Below, piece by piece: positions 1 through 9,750 of a DNA stretch of 37,320 nt; the stretch's first letter is position 1; each line of letters opens with the position of its first letter. A model generated the notes under the pieces. That model was given only the letters and a program-made list of their open reading frames with translations, was not told where the DNA came from and made no database searches. A program made the translations under genes and the position numbers. The DNA is from Flavobacteriaceae bacterium (lineage in GTDB: Bacteria; Bacteroidota; Bacteroidia; Flavobacteriales; Flavobacteriaceae): NCBI GenBank assembly GCA_002707745.1, contig PANU01000057.1, positions 1 through 37,320 on the forward strand, given 5' to 3'.

Positions 1-1
1 A

Positions 2-1597
2 AAAGGGGGCAACGATGCACAATGGTGGACCATAGGCTTAAGTGTAATGGCAACACAAGCAAGTGCCATTACGTTTCTTTCTACCCCTGGACAGGCATTT
101 CATAGCGGGATGGGGTTTGTTCAGTTTTATTTTGGACTGCCCATTGCCATGGTAGTCATATGCCTGGTTTTTATTCCTATTTACCATAGGTTAAACGTTT
201 TTACAGCCTATGAGTACCTGGAAACCCGTTTCGATTTAAAGACCAGGACATTAACGGCAATCCTGTTTCTTATCCAGCGCGGTCTGGCAGCTGGAATTAC
301 CATCTTTGCTCCTGCTATTATCCTTTCGGCAGTACTGGGATGGAATCTTATTTATTTAAATATTATTATTGGCTTTCTGGTAATTATTTACACAGTAAGT
401 GGTGGCACAAAAGCAGTAAGCGTTACCCAAAAGCAACAAATGGCAATTATTTTTTTAGGAATGTTACTTGCTTTTTTAATTATCCTAAATTATCTACCAC
501 TAGATATTACCTTCAACAAAGCCCTGGAAATTGCCGGGGCGAGTGGCAAAATGGAAGTGCTGGACTTTTCTTTCGATTTTGAAAACAGATATACTTTCTG
601 GAGTGGAATGATTGGTGGAACCTTTCTGGCATTGTCCTATTTTGGAACCGACCAAAGTCAGGTACAACGATATCTTTCAGGTAAATCGGTAAAACAAAGT
701 CAAATGGGACTCATTATGAACGGTTTACTGAAAGTTCCTATGCAGTTCTTCATTTTATTAGTGGGGGTCATGGTGTTTGTATTTTATCAGTTTAATACTT
801 CCCCTTTACATTTCAACCCAGCAGCTGTAAAAGACGTGATGGATAGTGAATTTGCTTCGGAGTATGTGGCATTAGAGGAAGAAAAGAAAGGTATAGATTC
901 TCAATTGAGAGAAGCACAAATGACCTATTCGGTTGCTGAAAGTGATTCAGAAAAAAATGCGTTGAGCACAGAAATTGTAACCCTTCAGAAACAAGAAGAA
1001 GCCCTGCGTGAACAATCAAAAACTGTGATAAAAAAGGCGAATCCAAATGCCGAAACCAACGATAAAGATTACGTGTTTATCCATTTCATCTTAAATAACC
1101 TACCCCGCGGTTTAATTGGCTTACTTCTGGCAATGATTTTAAGCGCTGCCATGTCCTCTACTGCATCTGAATTGAACGCTCTGGGCTCCACCACTTCTGT
1201 AGATTTATACAAGAGAAATAAACCCGGAAAAAGCGACAAGCATTATGTAAATGCCAGCCGTATGTTCACCATGCTTTGGGGTGTTATTGCTATTTTAATT
1301 GCTTGTGTAGCCAATTTATTTGAAAACTTAATTGAGCTGGTGAATATTATAGGATCTATTTTTTACGGAAATGTATTAGGGGTCTTTTTATTGGCTTTCT
1401 TTATTAAGTACGTAAAAAGCAATGCTACTTTTATAGCTGCGCTTATTACCCAAGCTATAGTAGTTGTAGTATGGTGGCTGGATATAATGCCTTATTTGTG
1501 GCTTAATTTGCTGGGATGTGCACTAGTAATGGGTATCGCTATGGTATTGCAAGTGCTTTTGGGAAATACAACAAAACCAAATACTGAAAATACGTAG
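2..1597 (+). CDS. Sodium/solute symporter (SSS family), 5'-truncated
   Basis: This is an integral inner-membrane transporter of the sodium:solute symporter family; the substrate cannot be read from sequence. The ORF track starts at an internal ATG (47), but the frame stays open to the window edge and encodes DAQWWTIGLSVMATQ, a typical first-helix motif of SSS proteins, so the real start lies upstream of the window. Many hydrophobic segments follow, with the SSS-like stretch GGTFLALSYFGTDQSQVQRYLSGKS around residues 190-215 of the ORF. A hydrophilic, Glu/Lys/Gln-rich segment of about 55 residues (ORF residues ~275-330) interrupts the membrane part and looks like a coiled coil. The gene ends three bases before a convergent small ORF. 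Family assignment is firm; substrate is unknown. Confidence 0.88.
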   Translation, partial: KGGNDAQWWTIGLSVMATQASAITFLSTPGQAFHSGMGFVQFYFGLPIAMVVICLVFIPIYHRLNVFTAYEYLETRFDLKTRTLTAILFLIQRGLAAGITIFAPAIILSAVLGWNLIYLNIIIGFLVIIYTVSGGTKAVSVTQKQQMAIIFLGMLLAFLIILNYLPLDITFNKALEIAGASGKMEVLDFSFDFENRYTFWSGMIGGTFLALSYFGTDQSQVQRYLSGKSVKQSQMGLIMNGLLKVPMQFFILLVGVMVFVFYQFNTSPLHFNPAAVKDVMDSEFASEYVALEEEKKGIDSQLREAQMTYSVAESDSEKNALSTEIVTLQKQEEALREQSKTVIKKANPNAETNDKDYVFIHFILNNLPRGLIGLLLAMILSAAMSSTASELNALGSTTSVDLYKRNKPGKSDKHYVNASRMFTMLWGVIAILIACVANLFENLIELVNIIGSIFYGNVLGVFLLAFFIKYVKSNATFIAALITQAIVVVVWWLDIMPYLWLNLLGCALVMGIAMVLQVLLGNTTKPNTENT

Positions 1598-1599
1598 GG

Positions 1600-1785
1600 T
1601 TAATCTGGTAAATCCTTCATAAAAACTTTTGCAACAAACGCATAGTACAAGTTTTTTTTTGGAAGGTTTTTTCCTCTATGACGTGCTGTATGTATTTTTT
1701 GCACTGTATAGATAACAAGTACTAATAAGGAAATTATTATAAAAAAGATAATGTAGTATGCCACTGTTTCGGGGATTGGAGACAA
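1600..1785 (-). CDS. Small single-pass membrane protein, hypothetical
   Basis: A 61-codon ORF with one strongly hydrophobic segment (residues ~9-28) followed by a basic stretch (KIHTARHRGKNLPKK), which suggests a small inner-membrane protein with a positively charged cytoplasmic tail. I do not recognise the family. It lies 45 bp downstream of the monooxygenase gene on the same strand and could be the last gene of that transcript. The track start is TTG; a GTG at codon 8 is an alternative. It ends only 3 bp from the convergent symporter stop. The tight packing and membrane-protein composition support it, but it may not be a real gene. Confidence 0.45.
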   Translation of the reverse strand: MSPIPETVAYYIIFFIIISLLVLVIYTVQKIHTARHRGKNLPKKNLYYAFVAKVFMKDLPD

Positions 1786-1829
1786 TATAAAAAATAAAAT
1801 CGAAATAGTTGTTTTTTTAACTTCGCACG

Positions 1830-2771
1830 CTATAATTTTTGAACATTACTTTTAGCTTCTTCAAACTCCGCGATCATTTCGGCAACAATCTGTGCTGCGG
1901 GTTTAATATCGTGTATTAATCCGGAAATTTGCCCTATTTCCAGCTCACCATCTTCCAAATCTCCTTCAAACATGCCTCGCTTGGCTCTTGCCCTTCCCAG
2001 AAGTTCTATAAGTTGTTCTTTGGTTGGGTTTTGAGTATAGAGTTCCATGACTTCGCTAAAAAACTTGTTTTTTAACATTCGAACAGGAGCTAATTCTTTT
2101 AGGGTTAACAGCGTATCTCCCTCTTTGGCTTCAACCACCATTTTTTTGAAATTTCTGTGAGCACTACTTTCTTCAGAAGCTACAAAACGGCTTCCTACCT
2201 GTACACCATCGGCTCCTAAAACCATAGCAGCTAACATTCCTTTTCCGTTAGCAATACCTCCGGCAGCAATTAATGGTACCTCTATTTGTTCCTTTACCAT
2301 TGGAATTAGCGTAAAAGTGGTTGTTTCTTCACGACCGTTGTGGCCTCCTGCTTCAAAACCTTCAGCTACCACAGCGTCTACACCGGCTTCTTGAGCTTTT
2401 AATGCAAATTTCACACTGCTTACCACGTGTACCACGGTAATCCCATGTTCTTTTAAATGCGCAGTATAAGTTTTTGGGTTTCCAGCAGAGGTAAAAACAA
2501 TCTTGACCTTCTCTTCTATTATAATCTGAATAATTTCCTCCAGATTGGGATACAACATAGGTACGTTTACTCCAAAGGGTTTATTGGTTGCTTTCTTGCA
2601 CTTTACAATGTGTTCTCTTAACACATCAGGATACATAGAGCCAGCTCCTAAAATACCCAGGCCGCCAGCATTGGAAACTGCACTTGCCAGACGCCATCCA
2701 CTATTCCAGATCATTCCCGCCTGGATTACTGGATATTTAATATGAAAAAGTTCTGTAATCCTGTTTTGCAC
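1830..2771 (-). CDS. Nitronate monooxygenase / FabK-like FMN oxidoreductase
   Basis: This is a 313-aa TIM-barrel flavoprotein of the 2-nitropropane dioxygenase (nitronate monooxygenase) family, which also includes the enoyl-ACP reductase FabK. The family signatures are visible: IQAGMIWNSGWRLASAVSNAG near the N-terminus, the EAGGHNG motif with the conserved His near the middle, and GGIANGKGMLAAMVLGADG followed by VQVGSRF for the FMN phosphate site. The start is GTG; it overlaps the stop of the upstream S8 protease by one base (TAGTG), so translation may be coupled. Whether it detoxifies nitronates or acts in lipid metabolism cannot be told from sequence. Confidence 0.88.
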   Translation of the reverse strand: MQNRITELFHIKYPVIQAGMIWNSGWRLASAVSNAGGLGILGAGSMYPDVLREHIVKCKKATNKPFGVNVPMLYPNLEEIIQIIIEEKVKIVFTSAGNPKTYTAHLKEHGITVVHVVSSVKFALKAQEAGVDAVVAEGFEAGGHNGREETTTFTLIPMVKEQIEVPLIAAGGIANGKGMLAAMVLGADGVQVGSRFVASEESSAHRNFKKMVVEAKEGDTLLTLKELAPVRMLKNKFFSEVMELYTQNPTKEQLIELLGRARAKRGMFEGDLEDGELEIGQISGLIHDIKPAAQIVAEMIAEFEEAKSNVQKL

Positions 2772-4393
2772 TATTTTTTCAGGATTTTGAAATTATTTAC
2801 AATACCTTCAGCACTAATACTTGCTATGTAAACTCCACCGGATAACTCAGAAATAGATACCTTGTTTTCCAGAACAGAAATTTCTTTTACAAAAACCTGT
2901 TTTCCGAGTACGTCAAAAATAGTTACTGTAGCTCTTTCGGTTTGCTGTGGAAAAGACACGTTAAACACATCGGTCACAGGGTTAGGATAAATTGCAAATG
3001 TTTCCTTTAGCAACTGGTCTTCAACACCTAATACCTGCAGGGCATTGTAAGCTTCCTGAAAATTAGGAATTCCGTAGCCCATTTCATCGGTAGGATTGTT
3101 AAACAAATGCGCAGATTCCCGTACCAATTGCATGATAGTACTGTTTTTAACCTCGGGTCTGGATTGCCACAAACTTGTTACGGCACCAGCCATAATTGGT
3201 GAGCTGAACGACGTTCCGTTATTAAAATCTACATTTCCGTTCTGATTTATAACTGCGGCATCACGACCTTGTGCCATCACATCTGGCTTAATACGACCGT
3301 CCACGGTAGGACCAAAAGAGCTAAAATCTACATAATCCCCATCATCATCTACTGCCCCAACCGTTAATATGCCTTTAGAATCTCCCGGGGTTGCCACAAA
3401 GCCAAATCCATTACCATCATTCCCTGCCGAAGTTACCAGCAACATGCCCTTTGCAAACGCAAAATTACCACCCCGTGCGGCAATGGTAGTTTCACCATCC
3501 AGATCCTGATAGGTATGGTCATAATTTGAATTGTCGTAGTCCTGATATCCCAACGATGTATTTACAACATCTACACCCAGGCTATCTGCACGTTCCAGCG
3601 CTTCTACCCACCAGGCTTCTTCAACAGGATTTTCGGTTGGACCAAATTCGGTTCTGAATAAATAGAAAGAGGCATCTGGTGCGGTACCTACAAATTTTTG
3701 ATTACCGTCTAAAAAAGCACCAATATCACTAAAAGTTTGTGTTCCATGAGAGCCTGTACCATCTACATTTGTTTGTCTCTCGGCAAAATCGTACGTTCCA
3801 AGAAGACGTCCTTCTGAAACCACTTCAGAAAAAGCAGGATTGGTCATTACGCCAGGAAAGCCACTATCCATAACGGCTACAATCATTCCTTCTCCTGTAA
3901 AATCCTGTTCGTGAAGAAAATCTACTGCCAGCATTTCGGTTTGGTTAGCGGCAGCACCATAATCGTACAGTATCCTATTTTCTTCATTTTCAATTATAAA
4001 TTTATCTTCAGTATCTTTTTGAAATGGCTCTCTGTTTAGTCCTTTATCTGCAAATTCAATGTCTATTACCGAGCTAAGATCCATTAAATTGGTAATGCTT
4101 TGTTGAGATCCTCTTACAAAAACAGCATTCATCCATTTACTCTTTGCGAGTACCGTAATTCCGGCTGTATTTTTAATTTGAGTAACATACGCTTCATTTA
4201 CAGGAACATCCAGCTCGTCTATCGCAATATTATGCAATGCTTTTCTGTCAATAGCTTCCTGGGTTAAAATTGAAATAGGATTGGCTATAGAAGCTTCCAC
4301 ATTTTCTTTATCGGCAAAAAACACCAAAGCATCCTGCTGTGCTTTGGCGATGGTAACAGACACTAATGCTGCTACTAAGAGTAATTTTTTCAT
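2771..4393 (-). CDS. Secreted S8 (subtilisin-like) serine protease with T9SS sorting domain
   Basis: This is a secreted subtilase of 540 aa. An N-terminal signal peptide (MKKLLLVAALVSVTIAKAQ) is followed by a propeptide-like region to about residue 150. The peptidase domain carries the Asp of VMDSG (D176), the His of GSHGT (H216), the oxyanion Asn of TSAGN (N325) and the nucleophile in GTSFSSP (S395). The last ~75 residues (from about YPNPVTDVF) are a type A T9SS C-terminal sorting domain, so the mature enzyme should be exported across the outer membrane and released or anchored on the cell surface. It sits between mnmA (56 bp upstream) and the monooxygenase (1-bp overlap) on the same strand. 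Confidence 0.93.
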   Translation of the reverse strand: MKKLLLVAALVSVTIAKAQQDALVFFADKENVEASIANPISILTQEAIDRKALHNIAIDELDVPVNEAYVTQIKNTAGITVLAKSKWMNAVFVRGSQQSITNLMDLSSVIDIEFADKGLNREPFQKDTEDKFIIENEENRILYDYGAAANQTEMLAVDFLHEQDFTGEGMIVAVMDSGFPGVMTNPAFSEVVSEGRLLGTYDFAERQTNVDGTGSHGTQTFSDIGAFLDGNQKFVGTAPDASFYLFRTEFGPTENPVEEAWWVEALERADSLGVDVVNTSLGYQDYDNSNYDHTYQDLDGETTIAARGGNFAFAKGMLLVTSAGNDGNGFGFVATPGDSKGILTVGAVDDDGDYVDFSSFGPTVDGRIKPDVMAQGRDAAVINQNGNVDFNNGTSFSSPIMAGAVTSLWQSRPEVKNSTIMQLVRESAHLFNNPTDEMGYGIPNFQEAYNALQVLGVEDQLLKETFAIYPNPVTDVFNVSFPQQTERATVTIFDVLGKQVFVKEISVLENKVSISELSGGVYIASISAEGIVNNFKILKK

Positions 4394-4449
4394 ATCATTT
4401 TATTTTTTGAAGTTATACCCTATACGTATAACTGAAATAGTTTTTCATT

Positions 4450-5640
4450 TTAAGAAATCACACCGCTGCCAATTAATTCTTCTCCCTGATACCAGGCTAC
4501 AAACTGACCTTCAGTTATGGCAGCTTGCGGATTGGTAAATATAATATAAAGCCCCGAAACTGTACGATGTAAGGTGGCACTTTCTAAAGGTTGACGGTAT
4601 CTAATTCTTGCCATTACATCCATAGTTTTATCTATGTCAATTTGCAGGTCTTCACGAACCCAGTGAATTTCGTCTTCCTGCACAAACAAACCTCTTCTGT
4701 ACAATCCCGGATGACTTTTCCCCTGGCCGGTATAAATTATATTTTCTTCTACATCCGTTGCTATTACAAATAGTGGTTCCTGTGTTCCACCTACTGCCAG
4801 GCCTTTGCGTTGCCCATTGGTAAAATAATGTGCTCCTTGGTGTGTTCCCACTACGTTTCCGTCAGATTTTTTGTACTTAATTTTTTCTGAAAGTACTTTC
4901 AATTCATTTTCTGCTGAAATTTTATCATCTTTAGTATAGCCTTCAAAATTGGCAGCTACCTCAATAATGGCTCCTTCTTTGGGAGCTAATTGCTGTTGTA
5001 AAAACTCTGGTAAACGTACTTTTCCTATAAAACATAGTCCCTGAGAGTCACGCTTTTCAGCAGTAATCAAATTTTGTGCCGCTGCTAATTTACGCACTTC
5101 GGGTTTTAGCAATTCCCCAATAGGAAACAAGGTTTTGGAAAGCTGTTTTTGTGAGAGTTGACATAAAAAATACGATTGGTCTTTATTGGGATCTTTTCCT
5201 GCTAACAATTGATGAATTGTTTCTCCATTTTTCTCAAAACTCGATTTTCTGCAGTAATGACCCGTCGCTACAAAATCGGCTCCCAAATTGAGGGCAATTT
5301 TCATAAAGACGTCAAATTTTATCTCTCTGTTACAAAGTACATCCGGATTTGGAGTGCGTCCCATTTCATACTCTCTAAACATATAGTCTACAATGCGCTC
5401 TTTGTACTGCTCACTTAAATCTACAGTTTGAAAAGGAATATTGAGCTTCTGGGCAACTAACATAGCATCGTTACTATCTTCCAGCCAGGGACATTCGTTA
5501 GAGATTGTAACGGTATCGTCGTGCCAGTTTTTCATAAAAAGCCCAATTACCTCATATCCCTGCTCTTTAAGCAAATATGCGGCTACGCTGGAGTCTACTC
5601 CTCCACTTAATCCTACTACAACACGTTTTTTCTTTTTCAT
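4450..5640 (-). CDS. mnmA: tRNA-specific 2-thiouridylase MnmA
   Basis: MnmA adds sulfur to uridine 34 of the tRNAs for Lys, Glu and Gln, using ATP and a persulfide relay. The 396-aa protein has the PP-loop SGGVDSS at residues 12-18, the two catalytic cysteines in [10 protein letters not shown] (C103) and GLCFIGK (C203), the ATGHYCR segment, and the family's C-terminal barrel ([11 protein letters not shown]). Length is slightly above the E. coli enzyme (about 370 aa). The ATG start at 5640 directly precedes the PP-loop, as in orthologues. A TAATTTTG box lies just 7 bases upstream of the start codon, which would give an extremely short leader. Confidence 0.96.
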   Translation of the reverse strand: MKKKKRVVVGLSGGVDSSVAAYLLKEQGYEVIGLFMKNWHDDTVTISNECPWLEDSNDAMLVAQKLNIPFQTVDLSEQYKERIVDYMFREYEMGRTPNPDVLCNREIKFDVFMKIALNLGADFVATGHYCRKSSFEKNGETIHQLLAGKDPNKDQSYFLCQLSQKQLSKTLFPIGELLKPEVRKLAAAQNLITAEKRDSQGLCFIGKVRLPEFLQQQLAPKEGAIIEVAANFEGYTKDDKISAENELKVLSEKIKYKKSDGNVVGTHQGAHYFTNGQRKGLAVGGTQEPLFVIATDVEENIIYTGQGKSHPGLYRRGLFVQEDEIHWVREDLQIDIDKTMDVMARIRYRQPLESATLHRTVSGLYIIFTNPQAAITEGQFVAWYQGEELIGSGVIS

Positions 5641-5647
5641 CAGGCTG

Positions 5648-5679
5648 CAAAATTACATAAAATGTACGTTTATAATAAA
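5648..5679 (-). promoter_or_regulatory. Candidate promoter of mnmA (Bacteroidota type)
   Basis: Read on the minus strand, TAATTTTG (5655-5648) matches the Bacteroidota -7 consensus TAnnTTTG exactly. A TTTA (one mismatch to TTTG) lies 20 bases further upstream (5679-5676). The -7 box ends 7 bases before the mnmA ATG, so the transcript would start at or within a few bases of the start codon. Such boxes also occur by chance in AT-rich DNA. Confidence 0.38.
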
Positions 5680-5708
5680 CATTTTAGAGTAAGACGACAC
5701 GTTTACTT

Positions 5709-5750
5709 AAAAATGACAAAGCCCTAACCAAAAAACAGGATTAGAGCCTT
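5709..5750 (-). terminator. Candidate terminator of the beta-helix protein gene
   Basis: On the minus strand, downstream of the beta-helix gene stop, an imperfect 12-bp stem (AAGGCTCTAA-T-CC with GGTTAGGGCTTT, two G-U pairs, one bulged base) closes an 8-base loop. It is followed after four bases by TTTTT. The T tract is slightly displaced and short, so termination strength is uncertain. Confidence 0.5.
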
Positions 5751-5777
5751 GTACCTTACTTAACTAACAACTAAATC

Positions 5778-8723
5778 TTACTTATTTACAAGCATTTTGT
5801 GGGTGGTTGTTGCACCATCAACTTCAATATTCACTAAATACATTCCTGTAGGTAATGAAATAGTAAGGGTATTTGTTCCCGGGATAAGAGTTGCATTTTT
5901 TACAACACGACCCGAAATAGACGTAATTTGATAGTTTATTCTTCCGGTTACAGATGCGGCAATTTCAATAGTAAACGTACCATTATTAGGGTTAGGATAT
6001 AAGGTGCTTATAGTATTTAATGTTGCATCATTTATTCCTAATACGCCTCCTCTTTCGTAGGCTCCTATATCACGAATATTAACGATAGAGAAGCTTCTCT
6101 GATCAGAAAAAGTATCGGTAGGGTCTCCAGCGTCTATTCCTGGGCTGCCTTCTAAAATTTCGTGAGTAAAGGTATCTCCTCCATTGTATTCCAGAGGGCC
6201 TAACAGCGGTGTTACTCCTTCTAAATCGTTTGCTACTTCCGGGAACGAATTTGTGTCGTCTATACCAATTAAATTGTAATCATTAGAGACAAATAATCCA
6301 TCTACATCGATACCTGCACCGGCTGCGTTATTGGCTATTATGGAATTTTTAACCTGGGTATTTGCAACTCCACTAATTCCACCACCATTAACTATGGCTG
6401 TATTTAACGTGATAGTTACAGCGTTTACAGTAGCCGTAGCATTATTTAAGAGGCCTCCACCATCTGTAGCAGCAGTATTTGCAGACAAGGTACTTCTGCT
6501 TAGGTCTAGTATTCCTGTGTCGTTTAAAATACCACCACCTGTAGCAGTTGTAGCATTATTACCAGAAAGTACACTTTGATCTATGTTGGTGTCTCCTCCA
6601 TTGTTATACACTCCTCCACCTCCGGCACCATTGGCGGTATTCCCGTCTACTGTGGTTCTGGTAATGTTCATTATAGTTCCGGCTTGGTTCCAAAGCCCCC
6701 CACCTTCATTCGCTGCACTATTTCCCTGAACAGTTGCTCTTGTAATATTAATGGTACTATTCATACCTGTTACGTGTAATCCGCCACCATTTCCTGGGTT
6801 TGCAGTACCGGCTAGATCATTTACATCGTTATTGATCATTTCTGAAGTGACAAAATCCAATGTTCCATCTACAATTTCGATAGCTCCTCCTGCTCTATTA
6901 GCAGCATTACCTTCAAAAGAGGTGTCGGTTATAGTAATGGCACCGTCAATACTTAATAATCCACCTCCAGAAGCCGAAATTCCTGTAGCTGTATTGTTAC
7001 TAATAACAGAATCGTCTGAAATATTTAACGTACCGCCATTATTAAAAACACCGGCTCCTCCATCGTGGGCTTCATCGCCTAAGGCTATGTTTCCATCAAT
7101 TTCACTATTGGTGATGGTCATAATTCCAACACTGTTCCAAAGGCCTCCACCTTCTTGTCCGGCAGTATTATCTGCTATTAAACTATCGTCTATAGTTATA
7201 TTTCCATCTCCAGAAATATGCAATCCTCCCCCGTTTCCTGGCGAGGTCATTGTTTCATTATTTGTAATTTCTACGTCTGTTAGAGTTACTTCAGAAGCTA
7301 CACCAGAGTTGTCTTCAATTCCTCCTCCTGCACGGTTAGAAGTGTTTCCATCTATTGTAGTGTTGTCTATAGAAAGAGTTGCACCTGCATCATTCAGAAT
7401 TCCACCTCCAGAACCTGAAGCGCCATCGGCAACGTTATTTGAAATAACCGTTTCGTCCGAAATTGTTACCGTACCGCTCAAGTTGTAGATTCCTCCACCA
7501 CCTTGATCAGCTTCGTCTCCACTTGCGGTGTTTCCGTCTATAGTTACCCCTTCAATAGTCATGAGTCCAGCCCCATTCCAGAGACCACCACCTTCGGCAC
7601 CTGCACTGTTTCCTGAAACTGTACCATTTACAATTTCTATCGTTCCATCGCCTGTAACATGTAATCCACCACCGTTTCCTGGTGCGTTCATGGTTTGGTT
7701 ATCACTTAGGGTAACATTGGTAAGGGTTACAGTTGTTCCCATTGCAGAATTGTCTTCAATTCCTCCTCCTGCTCTGTTGGAGGTATTTGCGTTAATTTCA
7801 GAATCTTCAATAGAAAGTGTAGCCCCGGTATCATTTAAAATTCCACCTCCAGAACCTGAAGTTCCGTCAGCCACATTATTCGAAATAACTGTTCCGTTTG
7901 TAATGGAAAGCATTCCACTTAAGTTGTAGATTCCTCCACCTCCTTGATCGGCTTCATCTCCGCTTGCGGTATTTCCATCAACGGTTGTACCATCTATGGT
8001 CATTTCTCCAGCGCCGTTCCAAAGTCCGCCCCCTTCGGCAGCAGCTACATTGTCATTTACAGTACCGTCTGTAATACTTACATCTCCTGGTCCTGTTACG
8101 TGCAAACCACCACCATTTCCAGGCATTGCGGTTGCAGGGGCTACTCCTGCATTATTGTTATCGAGATTTACATTGTTTAGGATTATATCCAGCCCTGCTC
8201 CAGAGTTATCTTCAATTCCTCCACCAGCGCGATTGGCCTGGTTTCCTGAAATTTCAGAATCTGAAACCGTGATACTACCTCCTGTATCTACAAAAATACC
8301 GCCACCTGAACCTGACGCTCCGTTAGCAGTACTGTTGCTAATTGTACTATTCATAATAGTAACGGCTGCATTTGTTATAAACAATGCTCCGCCATCTTCT
8401 GCAGTACCGTTTGTTATTGTAAGTCCATCCAAAGTTACGGGACCAGCCGTTATATTAAATATCCTGCTGTTGTTATCTGCATCTATGGTTACTCCTATTA
8501 AAGGACCAGTAATGCTAAGTTCTTTATCGATAACAATTTCGCTGGTAAGGTCTACATTAGTGACCAAAACTCCGAATGTAATTTCATCTCCAGCTGTTGC
8601 GTTTGCAATTTCATCTCGCAAAGAGCCAGGCCCACTATCATTTCCGTTTGTTACCTGGGCAAGTAATGGTGTGGTTAAGCACAATGCTACAAGCACAGTG
8701 ATCAATCTTGTAAAATTTTTCAT
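5778..8723 (-). CDS. Large secreted beta-helix repeat protein with T9SS sorting domain
   Basis: This is a 981-aa surface or secreted protein. The signal peptide (MKNFTRLITVLVALCLTTPLLAQ) is followed by a right-handed parallel beta-helix region made of short turns rich in GGG, N and T (for example GNGGGLH, EGGGLWN, GGGGIYN), as in chlamydial polymorphic outer-membrane-like and choice-of-anchor-Q proteins. A super-repeat of about 147 aa is evident: GNGGGLH recurs at residues ~202, 349, 496 and 644, and RAGGGIEDNS-type motifs at ~165, 317 and 464. Residues ~800-895 (NNAAGAGIDVDG to DIGAYERGG) form the typical end of such proteins. The last ~75 residues (TLYPNPNNGTF onward) are a T9SS sorting domain. 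Likely roles are adhesion or polysaccharide binding, but no catalytic motif is visible. Confidence 0.9.
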   Translation of the reverse strand: MKNFTRLITVLVALCLTTPLLAQVTNGNDSGPGSLRDEIANATAGDEITFGVLVTNVDLTSEIVIDKELSITGPLIGVTIDADNNSRIFNITAGPVTLDGLTITNGTAEDGGALFITNAAVTIMNSTISNSTANGASGSGGGIFVDTGGSITVSDSEISGNQANRAGGGIEDNSGAGLDIILNNVNLDNNNAGVAPATAMPGNGGGLHVTGPGDVSITDGTVNDNVAAAEGGGLWNGAGEMTIDGTTVDGNTASGDEADQGGGGIYNLSGMLSITNGTVISNNVADGTSGSGGGILNDTGATLSIEDSEINANTSNRAGGGIEDNSAMGTTVTLTNVTLSDNQTMNAPGNGGGLHVTGDGTIEIVNGTVSGNSAGAEGGGLWNGAGLMTIEGVTIDGNTASGDEADQGGGGIYNLSGTVTISDETVISNNVADGASGSGGGILNDAGATLSIDNTTIDGNTSNRAGGGIEDNSGVASEVTLTDVEITNNETMTSPGNGGGLHISGDGNITIDDSLIADNTAGQEGGGLWNSVGIMTITNSEIDGNIALGDEAHDGGAGVFNNGGTLNISDDSVISNNTATGISASGGGLLSIDGAITITDTSFEGNAANRAGGAIEIVDGTLDFVTSEMINNDVNDLAGTANPGNGGGLHVTGMNSTINITRATVQGNSAANEGGGLWNQAGTIMNITRTTVDGNTANGAGGGGVYNNGGDTNIDQSVLSGNNATTATGGGILNDTGILDLSRSTLSANTAATDGGGLLNNATATVNAVTITLNTAIVNGGGISGVANTQVKNSIIANNAAGAGIDVDGLFVSNDYNLIGIDDTNSFPEVANDLEGVTPLLGPLEYNGGDTFTHEILEGSPGIDAGDPTDTFSDQRSFSIVNIRDIGAYERGGVLGINDATLNTISTLYPNPNNGTFTIEIAASVTGRINYQITSISGRVVKNATLIPGTNTLTISLPTGMYLVNIEVDGATTTHKMLVNK

Positions 8724-8891
8724 AGATCTTTTTTTTAGTTAATAAATTCGTATTGTTCTTCTTCTTGAAAAATGTACGAACTCAATAAAAAAAAAGATGT
8801 TGAAAATATTAGGTTTAACCCAAGATTAACAGGTTTGTTAATACGGTATTAAAAAATGCCTGTTTTGAAAAAAGTATGTTAAAAATGTTTG

Positions 8892-9581
8892 TTACCCTCT
8901 CTTTTGAGGCTTTGGGTAAGTTTCTTCCAGTTCAACTTTACCGTCTTTGAAATATTGCCATAGCCCATGTTTTTTACCATTTTTATAATACCCTTTAATG
9001 GTAACATTGCCATTGGCATCGTAATACTCGGCCGGACCATGAAGCTGATCGTTGTGGTAAATTAATTTTTTAAGCAATACGCCTTCTGGAGAATAGTAGT
9101 TATTTTCTCCTTGTTTTATTCCTTTTGTATAGGTGATTTCTTCGGTTATTTTACCGTTGGGATAATACGTGGTTTGTATGCCGTCCATTTCACCGGCTAC
9201 ATACACTTCCTTGCTCATGATGTTGTTTGAATTCTTTTGAAAATAAACCCACTCGCCAATCCGGTCTTTTCCCTTCATCTGCCCTTCACTTACCACCTTT
9301 CCTTTTATGGTGTAGTATTTTACGTTGGCAATATCACTATTGGCTTTAAAGTCTTTGGTCGTGGTGGGTTTATCACCACATTCCTCGCAGTAAAACTTAA
9401 AGGTTCCGATTTCTTTCCCGTGGTTAAACTCGCCTTCGTACCTAAGTTGTTTGGAATTAGGGTAGTATTTCTTCCAAACCCCGTGACGTTTGCCAGTCTC
9501 ATCAAATTTATTGACTTCCTGGGCACTCAAAGCAGTTACTGAAATGATTGCAATAAGAAATAAGATATAAGGTCGTTTCAT
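8892..9581 (-). CDS. MORN-repeat protein (YwqK-type), exported
   Basis: This protein of about 229 aa has a signal peptide (MKRPYILFLIAIISVTALSA) and tandem MORN-like repeats throughout, such as GEFNHGKEIGTFKFY, YYPNGKITEEITY, NDQLHGPAEYYDANGN and GYYKNGKKHGLWQYF. It matches the proteins annotated as YwqK-family antitoxins, although in Bacteroidota these are usually secreted repeat proteins with no toxin next to them, and none is seen here. The track start is a GTG at 9590; I prefer the ATG three codons later (9581), which begins directly at the signal peptide. Confidence 0.82.
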   Translation of the reverse strand: MKRPYILFLIAIISVTALSAQEVNKFDETGKRHGVWKKYYPNSKQLRYEGEFNHGKEIGTFKFYCEECGDKPTTTKDFKANSDIANVKYYTIKGKVVSEGQMKGKDRIGEWVYFQKNSNNIMSKEVYVAGEMDGIQTTYYPNGKITEEITYTKGIKQGENNYYSPEGVLLKKLIYHNDQLHGPAEYYDANGNVTIKGYYKNGKKHGLWQYFKDGKVELEETYPKPQKRG

Positions 9582-9750
9582 AAAATACACTATTTTAAAC
9601 TAACGTGAATTTAAAAGTTCTATTGAATTCTATGGATTATTTTTCAAAAAGAATGCCAAAAAAGAAGTAAGAAAAAATATTACTTTCCTGAAAGGGGAAA
9701 AAATTTCTCTACTACATAAACAAGACTTGTCAAAATCTTTCAAAACTCAG

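Noticed and set aside
6751-7488. 245-aa plus-strand ORF (and the 248-aa and 133-aa ORFs nearby) inside the beta-helix gene
   Set aside because: They are antisense shadows of a low-complexity repeat gene, rich in PPP/SIPPPA runs that mirror GGG/GGIED codons; the minus-strand frame has a signal peptide and sorting domain.
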